64,000 nucleotides of DNA from Agromyces sp. Marseille-P2726 (GTDB taxonomy: Bacteria > Actinomycetota > Actinomycetes > Actinomycetales > Microbacteriaceae): assembly GCF_902809835.1 (NCBI RefSeq), contig NZ_CADDWM010000013.1, positions 1-64,000 of the forward strand, given 5' to 3'. The notes under the pieces are model-generated. The model was not told the origin of the DNA. It worked only from the letters and a program-made list of their open reading frames with translations, and did no database searches. Of this stretch, positions 40,852-50,201 are shown one piece after another. Within the stretch, counting starts at the first letter, position 1; each line of letters begins with the position of its first letter. A program made the position numbers and the translations under genes.

Positions 40852-42339
40852 ATGACATCACTGCAGCCGGGCCAACCCATTGTGTTCCGTAACGGCATCG
40901 TGCTCACGATGGACGATGCCGACACCGTCCTTCGGGACGGAGACGTTCTCGTGGTCGACGGAAGGATCGCCGACGTCGGAGTCGGACTGACGGTGCCCGA
41001 CGGCACGTTCGAGATCGATGCGAAGGGCGGCATCGTGTTGCCGGGCTTCGTCGACACCCATCGTCACATGTGGCAGACCGCGATGCGCGCCTACGGCGCG
41101 GACTGGACGCTGACCCAGTACTTCGTCTGGTACTACCTGCAGCACGGAATCAAGTTCCGCCCCCAGGACTACGCCGCCGGCAACCTCATCTCAGCGCTCG
41201 ACGCGATCGAGTCCGGGGTCACGACGACGCTCGACTGGTCGCACGGGCTGAGCTCGATCGAACACGGCGAGGCCGCCTACGACGCGCTCGCGAGTTCGCC
41301 GGGCCGCTATGTCTTCGCATACGGGAACATCCACCAGTCGCCGTGGGAGTGGACGGCGGATCCCGCCATCCAGTCGCTGCTCACGCGTGCACGTGACGAT
41401 TCACGGCTGTTCGGGGCGCAGATCGCGTTCGACGTGCCGAACCAGGACGAGAACTTCCCCGAGCTCGCCGCATATCGCGTCGCCGAGGAACTCGGACTGC
41501 GGGTCACGACGCACGCGGGCGTCTGGGGCGCGACGAACGACTGGGGCATCAGGAACGCGTACGACGCCGGCGTCATGAAGGAGGGCTACACCTACGTGCA
41601 CGCCGCCACCCTGACCGACGAGTCGTATCAGAAGATCGCCGCGACGGGCGGCAACGTCTCATTGGCGACCGAGTCCGAGGACACGTGCGGCCAGGGCTAC
41701 CCGCCGATCCACAAGCTGCGCCAGTACAGCATCCCGGCCTCCCTCTCGGTCGACACCTCGGTGTGGGTGAGCGCCGACCTGTTCTCCGCGATGCGGGCGA
41801 CGATCAATGCCGACCGAGCGCTGGAGCACCTCACGGCGCACCGACTCGAACCGGCCCTGACGATCACGCATGTCCAGCTCCGTGCGAAGGATGTCGTGCG
41901 GATGGCGACCCGTGGCGGGGCCGAGGCGCTCGGCAAGGGCGACCAGATCGGCAGCCTCGAGAAGGGGAAGCTCGCCGACGTCATCCTCCTCAAGAACGAC
42001 GACTCGCCGACGTGGGCGCCGCTCATCAACCCGTGGGGTCAGGTCGTCTACCAGTCGCAGCGAGGCGATGTGCACACCGTGCTCGTCGGCGGCGAAGTGG
42101 TCAAGCACGAGGGCAAGCTCACCGCCGGCGATCTCGAGGGCACGAAGCGCAAGCTCGACGAGACGGTGTCGTACCTCGAACAGGAGGTCGGAGACGACTG
42201 GGAGGCCGGCCAGTACCCCGAGATTCCCGAGACCGAGGTGCTGTACAACCCGTACCAGTACAAGAAGGGCGAGGGTGCACCCGACGCGGACGGCGAAGCG
42301 GCACAGGACGCGGAAGAGGAAGGCGCCCAGGTGGGTTGA
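40852..42339 (+). CDS. ATZ/TRZ-type amidohydrolase (deaminase/chlorohydrolase family)
   Basis: 495 aa from ATG 40852; ATG 40840 is in frame but sits directly on the AAGGAGG site. The metal site HRH is in VDTHRHMWQT near residues 69-71, followed by TTTLDWSHGL, THAGVWG (a further metal His), YVHAATLTDE and the C-terminal GSLEKGKLADVILL block of cyclic amidohydrolases. Late position SVDTSVWVSADLFS replaces the SLGVDG-type loop. The family deaminates or dehalogenates N-heterocycles (guanine, cytosine, triazines). The last 30 residues are acidic and disordered. It converges on an FAD monooxygenase gene, which may act on the same compound. Confidence 0.85.
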   Translation: MTSLQPGQPIVFRNGIVLTMDDADTVLRDGDVLVVDGRIADVGVGLTVPDGTFEIDAKGGIVLPGFVDTHRHMWQTAMRAYGADWTLTQYFVWYYLQHGIKFRPQDYAAGNLISALDAIESGVTTTLDWSHGLSSIEHGEAAYDALASSPGRYVFAYGNIHQSPWEWTADPAIQSLLTRARDDSRLFGAQIAFDVPNQDENFPELAAYRVAEELGLRVTTHAGVWGATNDWGIRNAYDAGVMKEGYTYVHAATLTDESYQKIAATGGNVSLATESEDTCGQGYPPIHKLRQYSIPASLSVDTSVWVSADLFSAMRATINADRALEHLTAHRLEPALTITHVQLRAKDVVRMATRGGAEALGKGDQIGSLEKGKLADVILLKNDDSPTWAPLINPWGQVVYQSQRGDVHTVLVGGEVVKHEGKLTAGDLEGTKRKLDETVSYLEQEVGDDWEAGQYPEIPETEVLYNPYQYKKGEGAPDADGEAAQDAEEEGAQVG

Positions 42340-42354
42340 CGCCGCCGATCGACT

Positions 42355-42391
42355 GAAGCCGCCACTCGTCGTCCCCTCGAGTGGCGGCTTC
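42355..42391. terminator. Strong terminator hairpin after the amidohydrolase gene
   Basis: GAAGCCGCCACTCG (42355-42368) and CGAGTGGCGGCTTC (42378-42391) form a perfect 14-bp stem with a 9-base loop. It lies between convergent genes, so it may work in both directions. Confidence 0.85.
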
Positions 42392-42437
42392 GTGCTGGAG
42401 GACGAGCGCCGAGCTGTTCATGCGGTCGAACCACGAG

Positions 42438-42474
42438 TGCTGCGCGCCACGGCGGGTCGTCGCGGCGCGCAGCA
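42438..42474 (-). terminator. Hairpin after the FAD monooxygenase gene
   Basis: TGCTGCGCGCC (42438-42448) pairs perfectly with GGCGCGCAGCA (42464-42474), with a 15-base loop, 13 bases beyond the leftward monooxygenase stop. Confidence 0.65.
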
Positions 42475-42487
42475 TCCCTCGGGCGGG

Positions 42488-44119
42488 TCAGGCCGTCGCC
42501 GACGGCACCTCGTTCCGGGCGAGGATGCGGTGGAGCGCGCCGTCGAGCTCGCCCTCGGCGTGGGCGGTCGCGTCGGCTCGCCACGCCACCACGCCGTCGG
42601 GGCGAACGAGCACCGCCCCGGTCGGTGCGATGCCGTACGCTGCCTCGAACTCGCCGTCGGCCGCGACGAGGTCGCCGTCGGCCGCCACCCGGTATGCCGT
42701 GACCTCCGAGCCGAGGGCCCGGCTCGCGGCATCCTTCCAGGCCTGGCCTTCCGCCCCCGCGAGGAGCACGAAGCCGCCCCCGAACACGTCGAGCGTCGAC
42801 ACGCGTCGACCGTCACGGTCGACCCAGAGATGCGGCGCCCGTGCGCCGAGCGGGGCGCCCGGCTCACGCGGGTTCTGGGTCACGGGCTTCTCGGACGGCA
42901 CCGAGTCGACGATCGCCTCGGACGCGTACACGGGGCCCAGCTCGATGGCGACGTCGTCGAGCGGCTCCTCGATGTCGTCCTTGCCCAACGTCGGGTCGAC
43001 CCGCAGCACGTAGCGCGAGTACGCCTGCTCGGAGGTCATCTCGCCGGCCGGACGTCGCTCCTGCTCATAGGACGCCAGCAGGTCCTCGCCCGCCTTCCCC
43101 TGCAGCACCGCGGCGAGCTTCCACGCCAGGTTGTGGGCGTCGACGATTCCGGTGTTCCCTCCGAAGCCGCCCGTGGGCGGCATGACGTGCGCGGAGTCGC
43201 CGACGAGGAAGACGCGGCCCTTCTGGTAGTGCTCCGCCCAGCCGGCGGATGCCGCCCACTGCTGCACGCTCTCGATCGTGATCGGCAGGTCATCGGATGC
43301 GCCGAGCGCGGTGCGCACGTACCGCACGCACTGCTCCGTGTCGGCGTTCGCTCCGACATCCGGGATCTTCTCCCCGTTCTCGTCGAGCGCGGAGAAGACG
43401 ACGAGGAATCCACCGTCCCGGGTGATCGCGTAGCGGAAGAAGCCCAGCAGGCCGGGCTGGTTGACGTAGATGACACTGAGGTTGCGGTCGCCGATGAGGG
43501 CATCGATGTCGGCCTTGAAGTAGATCGTGATGCAGTTCGCGAAGTCGCCGCGACCGAGCATCCGTATGCCGAGTTGCTCGCGGATCGTGCTGTGCGCGCC
43601 GTCGGCCGCGATGAGGTAGGCGGATCGGACGAGTTCCTCCTCGCCGGTCCCGCGATTGCGGATGACGGAGCGGACACCCGTCTCGTCCTGCTCGAAGCTC
43701 ACGAGCTCGGTCGAGAACCGATGCTCGGCGCCGAGGCTCTCCGCCTTCTCGCGCAGGATCGGTTCCAAGCCGATCTGCGTGATGAACAGGCGCGGCTCAG
43801 GGCTCAGGTGGTCGACGCCCTCGTTGACGTTCTTCTGGAAGTACACCAGCTCCTTGCCGCCGAGTGCTTCGACCGCCATGATGGCGCCGTTCTGCACGAA
43901 CTCGAGCGCTGCCGCCTCGCGGACCACGTCGCCCAGATCGACCTCACGGAAGATCTCGGTCGTGCGTTGGTGCAGCATGGCGGCCCTGGGATGGATGGCC
44001 GTGCCCCGGTGCTTCTCGACCACGAGGCTCTTCACACCCTGGGACCCGAGCAGCACCGAGGCCGTCAGTCCGATCAGGCTTCCTCCGGCGATGAGCACCG
44101 GAACTTCGATTTCGTTCAC
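42488..44119 (-). CDS. FAD-dependent aromatic-ring monooxygenase (PHBH fold) with C-terminal thioredoxin-like domain
   Basis: 543 aa from GTG 44117-44119, with AAGGAGG upstream. FAD motif near the N-terminus is IAGGSLIGLTASVLL with Glu in VVEKHRG; the DG motif is LIAADGAHSTIREQLG; the GD motif is VFLVGDSAHVMPPTGGFGGNTGIVDAHNLAWKLAAVLQG. The C-terminal ~130 residues (APHLWVDRDGRR, FVLLAGAEGQAW, VLVRPDGVVAWRAD) form the thioredoxin-like domain of phenol hydroxylase/MhpA-type enzymes. These hydroxylate aromatic rings with NAD(P)H and O2. The substrate is unknown. GACAGCTGTC, a perfect palindrome at 44183-44192, lies upstream as a possible operator. Confidence 0.88.
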   Translation of the reverse strand: MNEIEVPVLIAGGSLIGLTASVLLGSQGVKSLVVEKHRGTAIHPRAAMLHQRTTEIFREVDLGDVVREAAALEFVQNGAIMAVEALGGKELVYFQKNVNEGVDHLSPEPRLFITQIGLEPILREKAESLGAEHRFSTELVSFEQDETGVRSVIRNRGTGEEELVRSAYLIAADGAHSTIREQLGIRMLGRGDFANCITIYFKADIDALIGDRNLSVIYVNQPGLLGFFRYAITRDGGFLVVFSALDENGEKIPDVGANADTEQCVRYVRTALGASDDLPITIESVQQWAASAGWAEHYQKGRVFLVGDSAHVMPPTGGFGGNTGIVDAHNLAWKLAAVLQGKAGEDLLASYEQERRPAGEMTSEQAYSRYVLRVDPTLGKDDIEEPLDDVAIELGPVYASEAIVDSVPSEKPVTQNPREPGAPLGARAPHLWVDRDGRRVSTLDVFGGGFVLLAGAEGQAWKDAASRALGSEVTAYRVAADGDLVAADGEFEAAYGIAPTGAVLVRPDGVVAWRADATAHAEGELDGALHRILARNEVPSATA

Positions 44120-44310
44120 CGTACCTCCTTGGACAGTTCCCGGATATCGCAAGCGGTGACGCTCGGCGGTATGCCGAGGAAAGACAGCTGTCACCAAAAT
44201 GTGCAGTGTCGCTGAATGACTATGTATGCATGGTCCTCCGGCTGCCCCGAAGTGTCAAGGCTCACTAAACAGGCCGAGCCCGGCCGGTGCCTCCGAAGGC
44301 GTGGGACCGA
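44120..44310. promoter_or_regulatory. Leader/promoter region of the FAD monooxygenase gene
   Basis: This 191-base gap has no gene. It contains the perfect palindrome GACAGCTGTC (44183-44192), an AT-richer patch (CTATGTATGCATGG near 44220), and a leftward TTGACA (44258-44253). No well-spaced -10 to that TTGACA is evident. The palindrome is the best operator candidate. Confidence 0.4.
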
Positions 44311-45534
44311 TCAGGAGAACAGCGTCTGCAGCCGCTGCACGCCCTCGAGCAGTGGCGCATCGCCGAGCGCGTAGCTGAAACGCAGGTACCCGCTGGGACC
44401 GAACGCCTCGCCCGGCACGGCGGCGACCTCGGCCTGCTCGAGCATGAGATCGGCGAGTTCGAGGGAGGTCGTGGGGGTGACGCCGCCCCACTCGCGACCG
44501 AGCAGGGCCGTGACGTCGGGGTACACGTAGAACGCGCCCTGGGGGACGGGCACCGTGACGCCGTCGATCCGGGACAGTTCGTCGACGATCACGCGTCGAC
44601 GCCGATCGAACGCCTGCCTCATCTCCTCGACGGCGTCTTGGGGGCCCGTGAGCGCGGCGATCGCGGCGCGCTGCGAGATGTTGGACACGTTCGACGAGAG
44701 GTGGGACTGCAGGTTGGCGGCGCCCTTGATGACATCGGCGGGGCCGACCATCCAGCCGAGGCGCCATCCGGTCATCGCGTAGGTCTTCGCCACTCCGTTC
44801 ACGAGGATGGTCTGGTTCGCGAGCTCCGGCACGGCCTCGACGATCGAGACCGCCCGCGGTGCTGCGCCGCCTGGCGCGTCGGCGTAGGTGAGGTTCTGGT
44901 AGATCTCGTCGGTCACCACCCAGATGCCGTGCTCGAGCGCCCACTCGCCGATCGCCTTCACCTGGTCGGGCGGGTAGACGGCGCCGGTCGGGTTCGAGGG
45001 CGACACGAACAGCAGCACCTTCGTGCGGTCGGTGCGCGCGGCCTCGAGTTGGTCGACCGTGGCGAGGTATCCCTGATCGGCTCCCGCGAACACGTCGACC
45101 TGGGTGCCGCCCGCGAGCTTGATCACCTCGGGGTAGGTCGTCCAGTAGGGCGTGGGAACGAGCACCTCGTCGCCCGGGTCGAGCAGCACCTGGAAGGCCT
45201 GGTACACCGCCTGCTTGCCGCCATTGGTGACGACGACCTGGCCGGGAGACACCTCGAGGCCCGAGTCGCGCAGCGTCTTGGCGGCCACCGCCTCACGAAG
45301 CTCGGGCAATCCGGCGGCAGGCGTGTACCGATAGTTCTTCGGGTCGCGCGTCGCCGCGAGCGCCGCCTCGACGATGTACTCGGGCGTCGCGAAATCGGGC
45401 TCGCCTGCGGCGTAGGAGATGACCGGGCGGCCCTCGGCCTGCAGCGCCTTGGCCTTGGCGTCGACCTTCAGCGTTGCGGACTCGGCGATGGCGGCGATGC
45501 GGGCGGAGAGGCGGGCGGGTTCGGTCACGCTCAC
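44311..45534 (-). CDS. PLP-dependent aminotransferase, aspartate-aminotransferase type
   Basis: 407 aa. Class-I aminotransferase: [52 protein letters not shown], the Schiff-base lysine at about residue 248 in [16 protein letters not shown] and the C-terminal LRFSYALGD. It is of the Ib subgroup (bacterial AspC). It interconverts aspartate and oxaloacetate. In many actinobacteria an aminotransferase gene of this kind lies just before tRNA-Trp and secE; here two large genes have been placed in between. Confidence 0.92.
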   Translation of the reverse strand: MSVTEPARLSARIAAIAESATLKVDAKAKALQAEGRPVISYAAGEPDFATPEYIVEAALAATRDPKNYRYTPAAGLPELREAVAAKTLRDSGLEVSPGQVVVTNGGKQAVYQAFQVLLDPGDEVLVPTPYWTTYPEVIKLAGGTQVDVFAGADQGYLATVDQLEAARTDRTKVLLFVSPSNPTGAVYPPDQVKAIGEWALEHGIWVVTDEIYQNLTYADAPGGAAPRAVSIVEAVPELANQTILVNGVAKTYAMTGWRLGWMVGPADVIKGAANLQSHLSSNVSNISQRAAIAALTGPQDAVEEMRQAFDRRRRVIVDELSRIDGVTVPVPQGAFYVYPDVTALLGREWGGVTPTTSLELADLMLEQAEVAAVPGEAFGPSGYLRFSYALGDAPLLEGVQRLQTLFS

Positions 45535-45615
45535 AGCCTAGGGCGAGCGGATGCCGCGGGACAGCCGATCCCGAACTGGGACATTCGTCCCCCTTCTGCT
45601 ACGCTGCGCCGCGGG

Positions 45616-48600
45616 ATGACGCACCCCCGACGACCCCTGCGCGCCGGGGGGGCGCTCCTGGTCCTGCTCGCTCTCGGCGCGGGGCTCGCGTTCCTGCTCA
45701 CCGATGCGCTCGGCATCCGGTCGGAACGGTCCGAGATCCCCGCCGAGACGCTCATGGCTGCGCCCCAGGCGCCCATCGCGTTGCCCCCGGCGTTCGCGAC
45801 GGTGACGGCACCCGCATCGACTCGGGTGGGCATGGCGGTTGATGAGCTCCGCGACGCCGTCGCCGCCGCGGGCGCCACCGACGGCACCGCCACGCTCGAC
45901 GTGGTGCTCGAGGGCAGCGGCGAGACCGCGGCATCCGAGGGCGAAGACACGTACCGGCTCGAGGGGACGCCTGACGCGCTGCGTGTCGTCGCGGCATCCG
46001 AGGCGGGTGCGGCCCTGGGTGTCTACGACCTCGCCGCCGCCGTGCGCGACGGCCGTCCCGTCGACGATCGCCTCGGCGAGGTCGTCGAATCCGAGCTCGG
46101 ATTCCGCATGGTCGACCTCGGTGCCGTCGGCGTCACGGTCGACGAGGACGAGTGGGCCGCTGGCGACGACTACTCGCACAACTCGAAGGCGTTCGCCGAC
46201 GTGATCCTGCCCGATGCGCCCTACATCGACGAGACGGCGCTCGCGCTCGCCCGCGCGGACTTCGAGGCGTACGTGCGGCACGTGCTCGCCGAGGGCTACA
46301 ACGCGATCGCCATCCCGGGCCTCGTCGAGTACCTGACGTTCTCGGAGGTCGGGGACGGCGACGACGTGTACGGACCCGACGACGAGCACGTCGCCCGCGC
46401 TCATGCGATGCGCGAGGCGTTCGGGCCGATGTGGGAGTTCGCGCACGACGCGGGCCTGCGCGTGTTCTATCGCACCGACATGCTCACGCTCACCACGCCG
46501 CTCGAGGCGTACCTCACCGAGCGGTTCGGCGGACTGGCCACCGACGATCCGAAGTTCTGGGACGTCTACGCAGCCGGACTCGACGAGCTCTACGAGGCGA
46601 TGCCGTACGTCGACGGCGTGCTCATCCGCATCGGCGAGGCGGGCCGCGTCTACGACCTGCCCGGCTGGGACTACTACTCCGAGCTCGCGGTCACGACGGT
46701 CGACTCGGTCCGCGCGATGCTCACGGCGTTCACCGAGCAGGCCGATCGTGCCGATCGCGAGGTGATCTTCCGCACCTGGAGCGTCGGCGTGGGCGCCGTC
46801 GGGGACATGCACACGAACGACGACTCGTATCGGGCGGTGCTCGATGGCATCGCGTCCGACCGTCTCATCGTGTCGACGAAGTACACGCTCGGCGACTTCT
46901 ACAGCCACCTCCCGCTCAACCACACGCTGGAGGTCGGCGACCACCGCCGCATCGTCGAGTTCCAGAGCCGCCGCGAGTTCGAGAACTTCGGCGCGTTCCC
47001 GAACGACCTCGGCGTGCTCTATCAGGAGGCGCTGCAGCGGTTCATCGCCGCGAACCCGAACCTCGAGGGCATCTGGACCTGGACCCAGGATGGCGGTCCG
47101 TGGCGCGCCGGCCCGCTCTCGCTCGAGCTGAAGGCCGGCTTCTGGCAGCTCTACGAGCTCAACACCGAGCTCGCCGTGCGCCTCGCGCGTGACCCCGGTG
47201 CCGACCCCGCGCAGCTCACGGCCGATTGGGCACGCCGCTGGTTCTCCGACGACCCCGCCACCGTGCAGGCCATCGGCGAGGCCATGGCGCAGTCTCGCGA
47301 GGCGATCGCCGCGGGCCTCTACATCGGCCCGTTCGCGGATCGTCGGGTCTTTGCGATCGGCCTCGAGCCGCCGCCCATGATGTGGATCTTCGAGTGGGAC
47401 ATCGTCACTGGCGACAGCGCGGTGCTCGACGTGATCTACGACGTCAGCCGCGATGAGCTCGACGAGGCCATCGCAGGTGGCGACCTGGCGAGTGCGGCCG
47501 TCGAGCGCATGCGCGAGGCGGTGACTGGAACGGATGCCGCCACCTGGCGCGATCCTGCGCTGCGCACCGCGTTCCTCGACACGCTCGAGTACCAGGCGTC
47601 GACCTACGCGATGCTGGGTGATTACCGCGAGATGTTCCTACGCCAGGCGCAGTGGCACGACACGGGGGAGCAGTCGGCGCACGACGCATGGGATGCCGCG
47701 CGGCGCGCGTTCGAGGCATCCGCCGCCGCGCACCAGGCCGCCTACGCGGGCGACCCCTACTATCCGGCGTACAACCTCGTCGCGGCGCAGCTCGGCGTGG
47801 ACCGCGCCGAGCGCGACCTGCCGATGGCGTGGGCCGCCCGCATCCTGCTCGTGCTCGTCGCCGCCTGGATCGCGTACGGCATCGCCGCCGGGGCTGCGCG
47901 TGCCGGCTGGCCGGGCGCCCGTGCCGCACGCGCGCTCTGGGTCGGCGCCACCCGTCCGTGGCGCGCCGCGGAGGCGACCGAGGGACTGACGCGTGTCGAC
48001 CGCGCGCTGGTGGTCGGCGTGCCCGCCCTCGCGCTCGTGGCGAGCCGCGGCATCCAGACCTGGTTCCTCGCGCCGTCGCACCTCGCGGTGTCGCTCGGCG
48101 CGTGGGCGGTGTTCGTGCTCGTGCTGCTGTTCGCGCTGCGCAGCCGGTCGGCGTGGCCGGTGCTCGCCGCGGTCGGCGGCGCGGCGATGCTGCGCGTCCT
48201 GCTCCTGCTCGTGGTCCTCGCGCCGACCGGGCCCGGCGGCTACTGGTTCCACTTCTGGACCGACCCGCTCGCGCGGTCGGCATACGTCACCGTCGCGTTC
48301 GCCGCTTTCGGCTGGGTGATCGTGGCGGGTGCCTGGGGGCTCGCCGGGCAGATCGGCGTCCGACGCGCCGTCGCCACGGTGGTCGCCGCGGTCGGCGCCG
48401 TGCTCGCGATCATCGGCGCGATCATCGGTCTGATCGGCCTCGAGGCCGCGCTCACGCTCTGGAACGACGAGATGGCCCTGCTGCCGTGGGGTCTCTCGCG
48501 CATCCTCGGCATCAGCGTGTACCTCGACATCCCGGCCGACACGGCGTGGTGGGTCGCAGGGGCCGGCGCAGTGCTCGTCGTCGTCGGTTCGCTCGTCGCG

Positions 48601-48663
48601 CTGTCCGGCGGACGCCGGACGGCCAATGCCGGACGGTCGGCAGGGCTGCCCCTGAGCACATGA
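45616..48663 (+). CDS. Large membrane-anchored glycoside-hydrolase-like protein (alpha-glucuronidase/GH67-like)
   Basis: 1015 aa from ATG 45616. An N-terminal signal-anchor helix (about residues 11-32) is followed by a GH20/GH67-type N-terminal domain, then a TIM-barrel-like region with LAEGYNAIAIPGLVEYLTF, LRVFYRTDMLTL, YVDGVLIRIGEAG, KYTLGDFYSHLPLNH and IVEFQSRREFENFGAFPNDLG, which recall alpha-glucuronidases. The last ~280 residues hold about seven membrane helices. The catalytic part would face outward. I infer a hydrolase or glycan-binding role at the cell surface; no characterised protein with this whole architecture comes to mind. It begins 81 bases from the divergent aminotransferase gene. 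No ribosome site is obvious, and TACGCT just upstream may be a -10 giving a short leader. Confidence 0.65.
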   Translation: MTHPRRPLRAGGALLVLLALGAGLAFLLTDALGIRSERSEIPAETLMAAPQAPIALPPAFATVTAPASTRVGMAVDELRDAVAAAGATDGTATLDVVLEGSGETAASEGEDTYRLEGTPDALRVVAASEAGAALGVYDLAAAVRDGRPVDDRLGEVVESELGFRMVDLGAVGVTVDEDEWAAGDDYSHNSKAFADVILPDAPYIDETALALARADFEAYVRHVLAEGYNAIAIPGLVEYLTFSEVGDGDDVYGPDDEHVARAHAMREAFGPMWEFAHDAGLRVFYRTDMLTLTTPLEAYLTERFGGLATDDPKFWDVYAAGLDELYEAMPYVDGVLIRIGEAGRVYDLPGWDYYSELAVTTVDSVRAMLTAFTEQADRADREVIFRTWSVGVGAVGDMHTNDDSYRAVLDGIASDRLIVSTKYTLGDFYSHLPLNHTLEVGDHRRIVEFQSRREFENFGAFPNDLGVLYQEALQRFIAANPNLEGIWTWTQDGGPWRAGPLSLELKAGFWQLYELNTELAVRLARDPGADPAQLTADWARRWFSDDPATVQAIGEAMAQSREAIAAGLYIGPFADRRVFAIGLEPPPMMWIFEWDIVTGDSAVLDVIYDVSRDELDEAIAGGDLASAAVERMREAVTGTDAATWRDPALRTAFLDTLEYQASTYAMLGDYREMFLRQAQWHDTGEQSAHDAWDAARRAFEASAAAHQAAYAGDPYYPAYNLVAAQLGVDRAERDLPMAWAARILLVLVAAWIAYGIAAGAARAGWPGARAARALWVGATRPWRAAEATEGLTRVDRALVVGVPALALVASRGIQTWFLAPSHLAVSLGAWAVFVLVLLFALRSRSAWPVLAAVGGAAMLRVLLLLVVLAPTGPGGYWFHFWTDPLARSAYVTVAFAAFGWVIVAGAWGLAGQIGVRRAVATVVAAVGAVLAIIGAIIGLIGLEAALTLWNDEMALLPWGLSRILGISVYLDIPADTAWWVAGAGAVLVVVGSLVALSGGRRTANAGRSAGLPLST

Positions 48664-48675
48664 TCAGCCGCGGCC

Positions 48676-50193
48676 TCAGAGGTTCTGGCCGATGTCCCAG
48701 AGCCGATCAGGCCGGCCGTCGATGGCCTCCGACACCGCGAGCGCCTGGTCATCGGAGAGTGAGGCGACGTAGTCGATCACACCCCGGCCGATTCCCATCC
48801 GCAGGGCCTCCGACCTGTCGGGCACGGGCGCACCCTCGGACCCGGCCGCACGGATGCGCTCGTACCCGTCAGTCGCGATCTCGACGAGTTCCTTCAGTCG
48901 CTGCGGCACGCGATGGCGGTCGTATTCGTCGGTGATCCAGGCCGTGAGGCCCTTCACCGCGCGGGTGAGCACCCGACTGAGCCCGCGCTGGTACATCACG
49001 ATGTCGGCACGTTCCAGGATGAAGTGGCGGTGCACGAACTTCAGCACCTCGACTTCGTGCCACGCGAGCCGGTCGAGCGTGAGCGGTCCCGTGCGCGCCT
49101 CGCCGGGCGGAGCCGGAACGACCGAGGTCTGCAGGTGGCTGATCCAGCGGTTCGTGAACGACGACAGTGCTCGCTCGGATGCGATCGAACCGTCGAACGG
49201 GGTCGCCAGGAGCCCGTCGACGAGGTCCTGCGCGACGACCCCCACGGCTTCTGCGAACGCATCGTCGTCAGCCGCCCACGCGTCGTTGCGGTGGAACTTG
49301 CGCCGAAGGCCCTCGAGCGCGGCGCCGGGCGGCGCCGAGCGCAGCGACAGGGCCTCATCGCCGAGCCTGCGCAACTCGGTTGCTCCGTCGACCCATCCTC
49401 GGAACTCCCGCGCCACGGCCCCTTGGCTGAGCAGTCCGGCGCGGTAGAAGTCGTCGACGTCGTGGATCGAGTACGCGATGTCATCGGCGATGTCCATCAC
49501 GGAGCACTCGAGCGACTGCTCGTACTCGGGCAGCCTGCTGCGGGCTTCGGCGAGGTCGACGGCGTCGAGGTCATAGGCCGAGAACTTCACGATGTCGACA
49601 CCGCCGCCGACGCGCCGCATCCCACGCGGCAGCGGGCCCGAGCCCAAGGCCTGCACGTCGACGAACCGAGTCCACGGATACTTCGCGACCGCCGCACGCA
49701 CGGCCGCCGTGAGGTTCAGGCCGTGCGGCGCGTTCTCGGTCACGTCGAGCGTCGCGAGGATGCGGTACGTCTGCGCGTTGCCCTCGAACCCGTCGGCGAG
49801 GCCGAGCGTCTCGCGGGCGAGCCGATCGAGCACACGCTCGCCGAGGTGACCGAACGGCGGGTGTCCGAAGTCGTGCGCGCTCGCCGCGGCCTGCACCACG
49901 ACCGCGTCGCAGCCGAGCTCGGCGGCGAGCGGGTGCGCCGGTGACGCGGCATCCGTCAGCGTGATCGCGATCGCGCGTGCCACGGCCGTCACCTTGATCG
50001 AGTGGGTGAGCCGGTTGTGGATGAGGGGCCCCGCCTGCGGCTGCGCGATCACCTGCGTGACGGCGGACAGCCGGGAGAAGTACGGCGAGAACCGGATGCG
50101 CTCGAGATCGAGGCGGAACTGCGAGTGCTCGCCGGTGACCTCGACGCTCGATCGCGGTTCCGGGACCCGTCGCGTCGCCCGCCCAGCCTGCAT
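48676..50193 (-). CDS. dGTPase-like HD-domain triphosphohydrolase
   Basis: 505 aa from ATG 50191-50193; the longer upstream frame is not supported. HD-domain motifs of dGTPases: NRLTHSIKV near residue 60, SAHDFGHPPFGHLGE at 105-119, MDIADDIAYSIHDVDDF and a C-terminal region with HRHFILERADIVMYQRG. It hydrolyses dGTP or other dNTPs to the nucleoside and tripolyphosphate, keeping dNTP pools balanced. It converges on the glycoside-hydrolase-like gene with 12 bases between stops. Confidence 0.88.
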   Translation of the reverse strand: MQAGRATRRVPEPRSSVEVTGEHSQFRLDLERIRFSPYFSRLSAVTQVIAQPQAGPLIHNRLTHSIKVTAVARAIAITLTDAASPAHPLAAELGCDAVVVQAAASAHDFGHPPFGHLGERVLDRLARETLGLADGFEGNAQTYRILATLDVTENAPHGLNLTAAVRAAVAKYPWTRFVDVQALGSGPLPRGMRRVGGGVDIVKFSAYDLDAVDLAEARSRLPEYEQSLECSVMDIADDIAYSIHDVDDFYRAGLLSQGAVAREFRGWVDGATELRRLGDEALSLRSAPPGAALEGLRRKFHRNDAWAADDDAFAEAVGVVAQDLVDGLLATPFDGSIASERALSSFTNRWISHLQTSVVPAPPGEARTGPLTLDRLAWHEVEVLKFVHRHFILERADIVMYQRGLSRVLTRAVKGLTAWITDEYDRHRVPQRLKELVEIATDGYERIRAAGSEGAPVPDRSEALRMGIGRGVIDYVASLSDDQALAVSEAIDGRPDRLWDIGQNL

Positions 50194-50201
50194 CGGCGCC
50201 G

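Noticed and set aside
44287..45615. Upstream extension of the large glycoside-hydrolase-like frame by more than 440 codons
   Set aside because: It is antisense of the aminotransferase gene, and a signal-anchor helix follows ATG 45616.
48913..49944. 343-codon ORF opposite the dGTPase-like gene
   Set aside because: High-GC antisense shadow; the opposite strand has clear HD-domain motifs.
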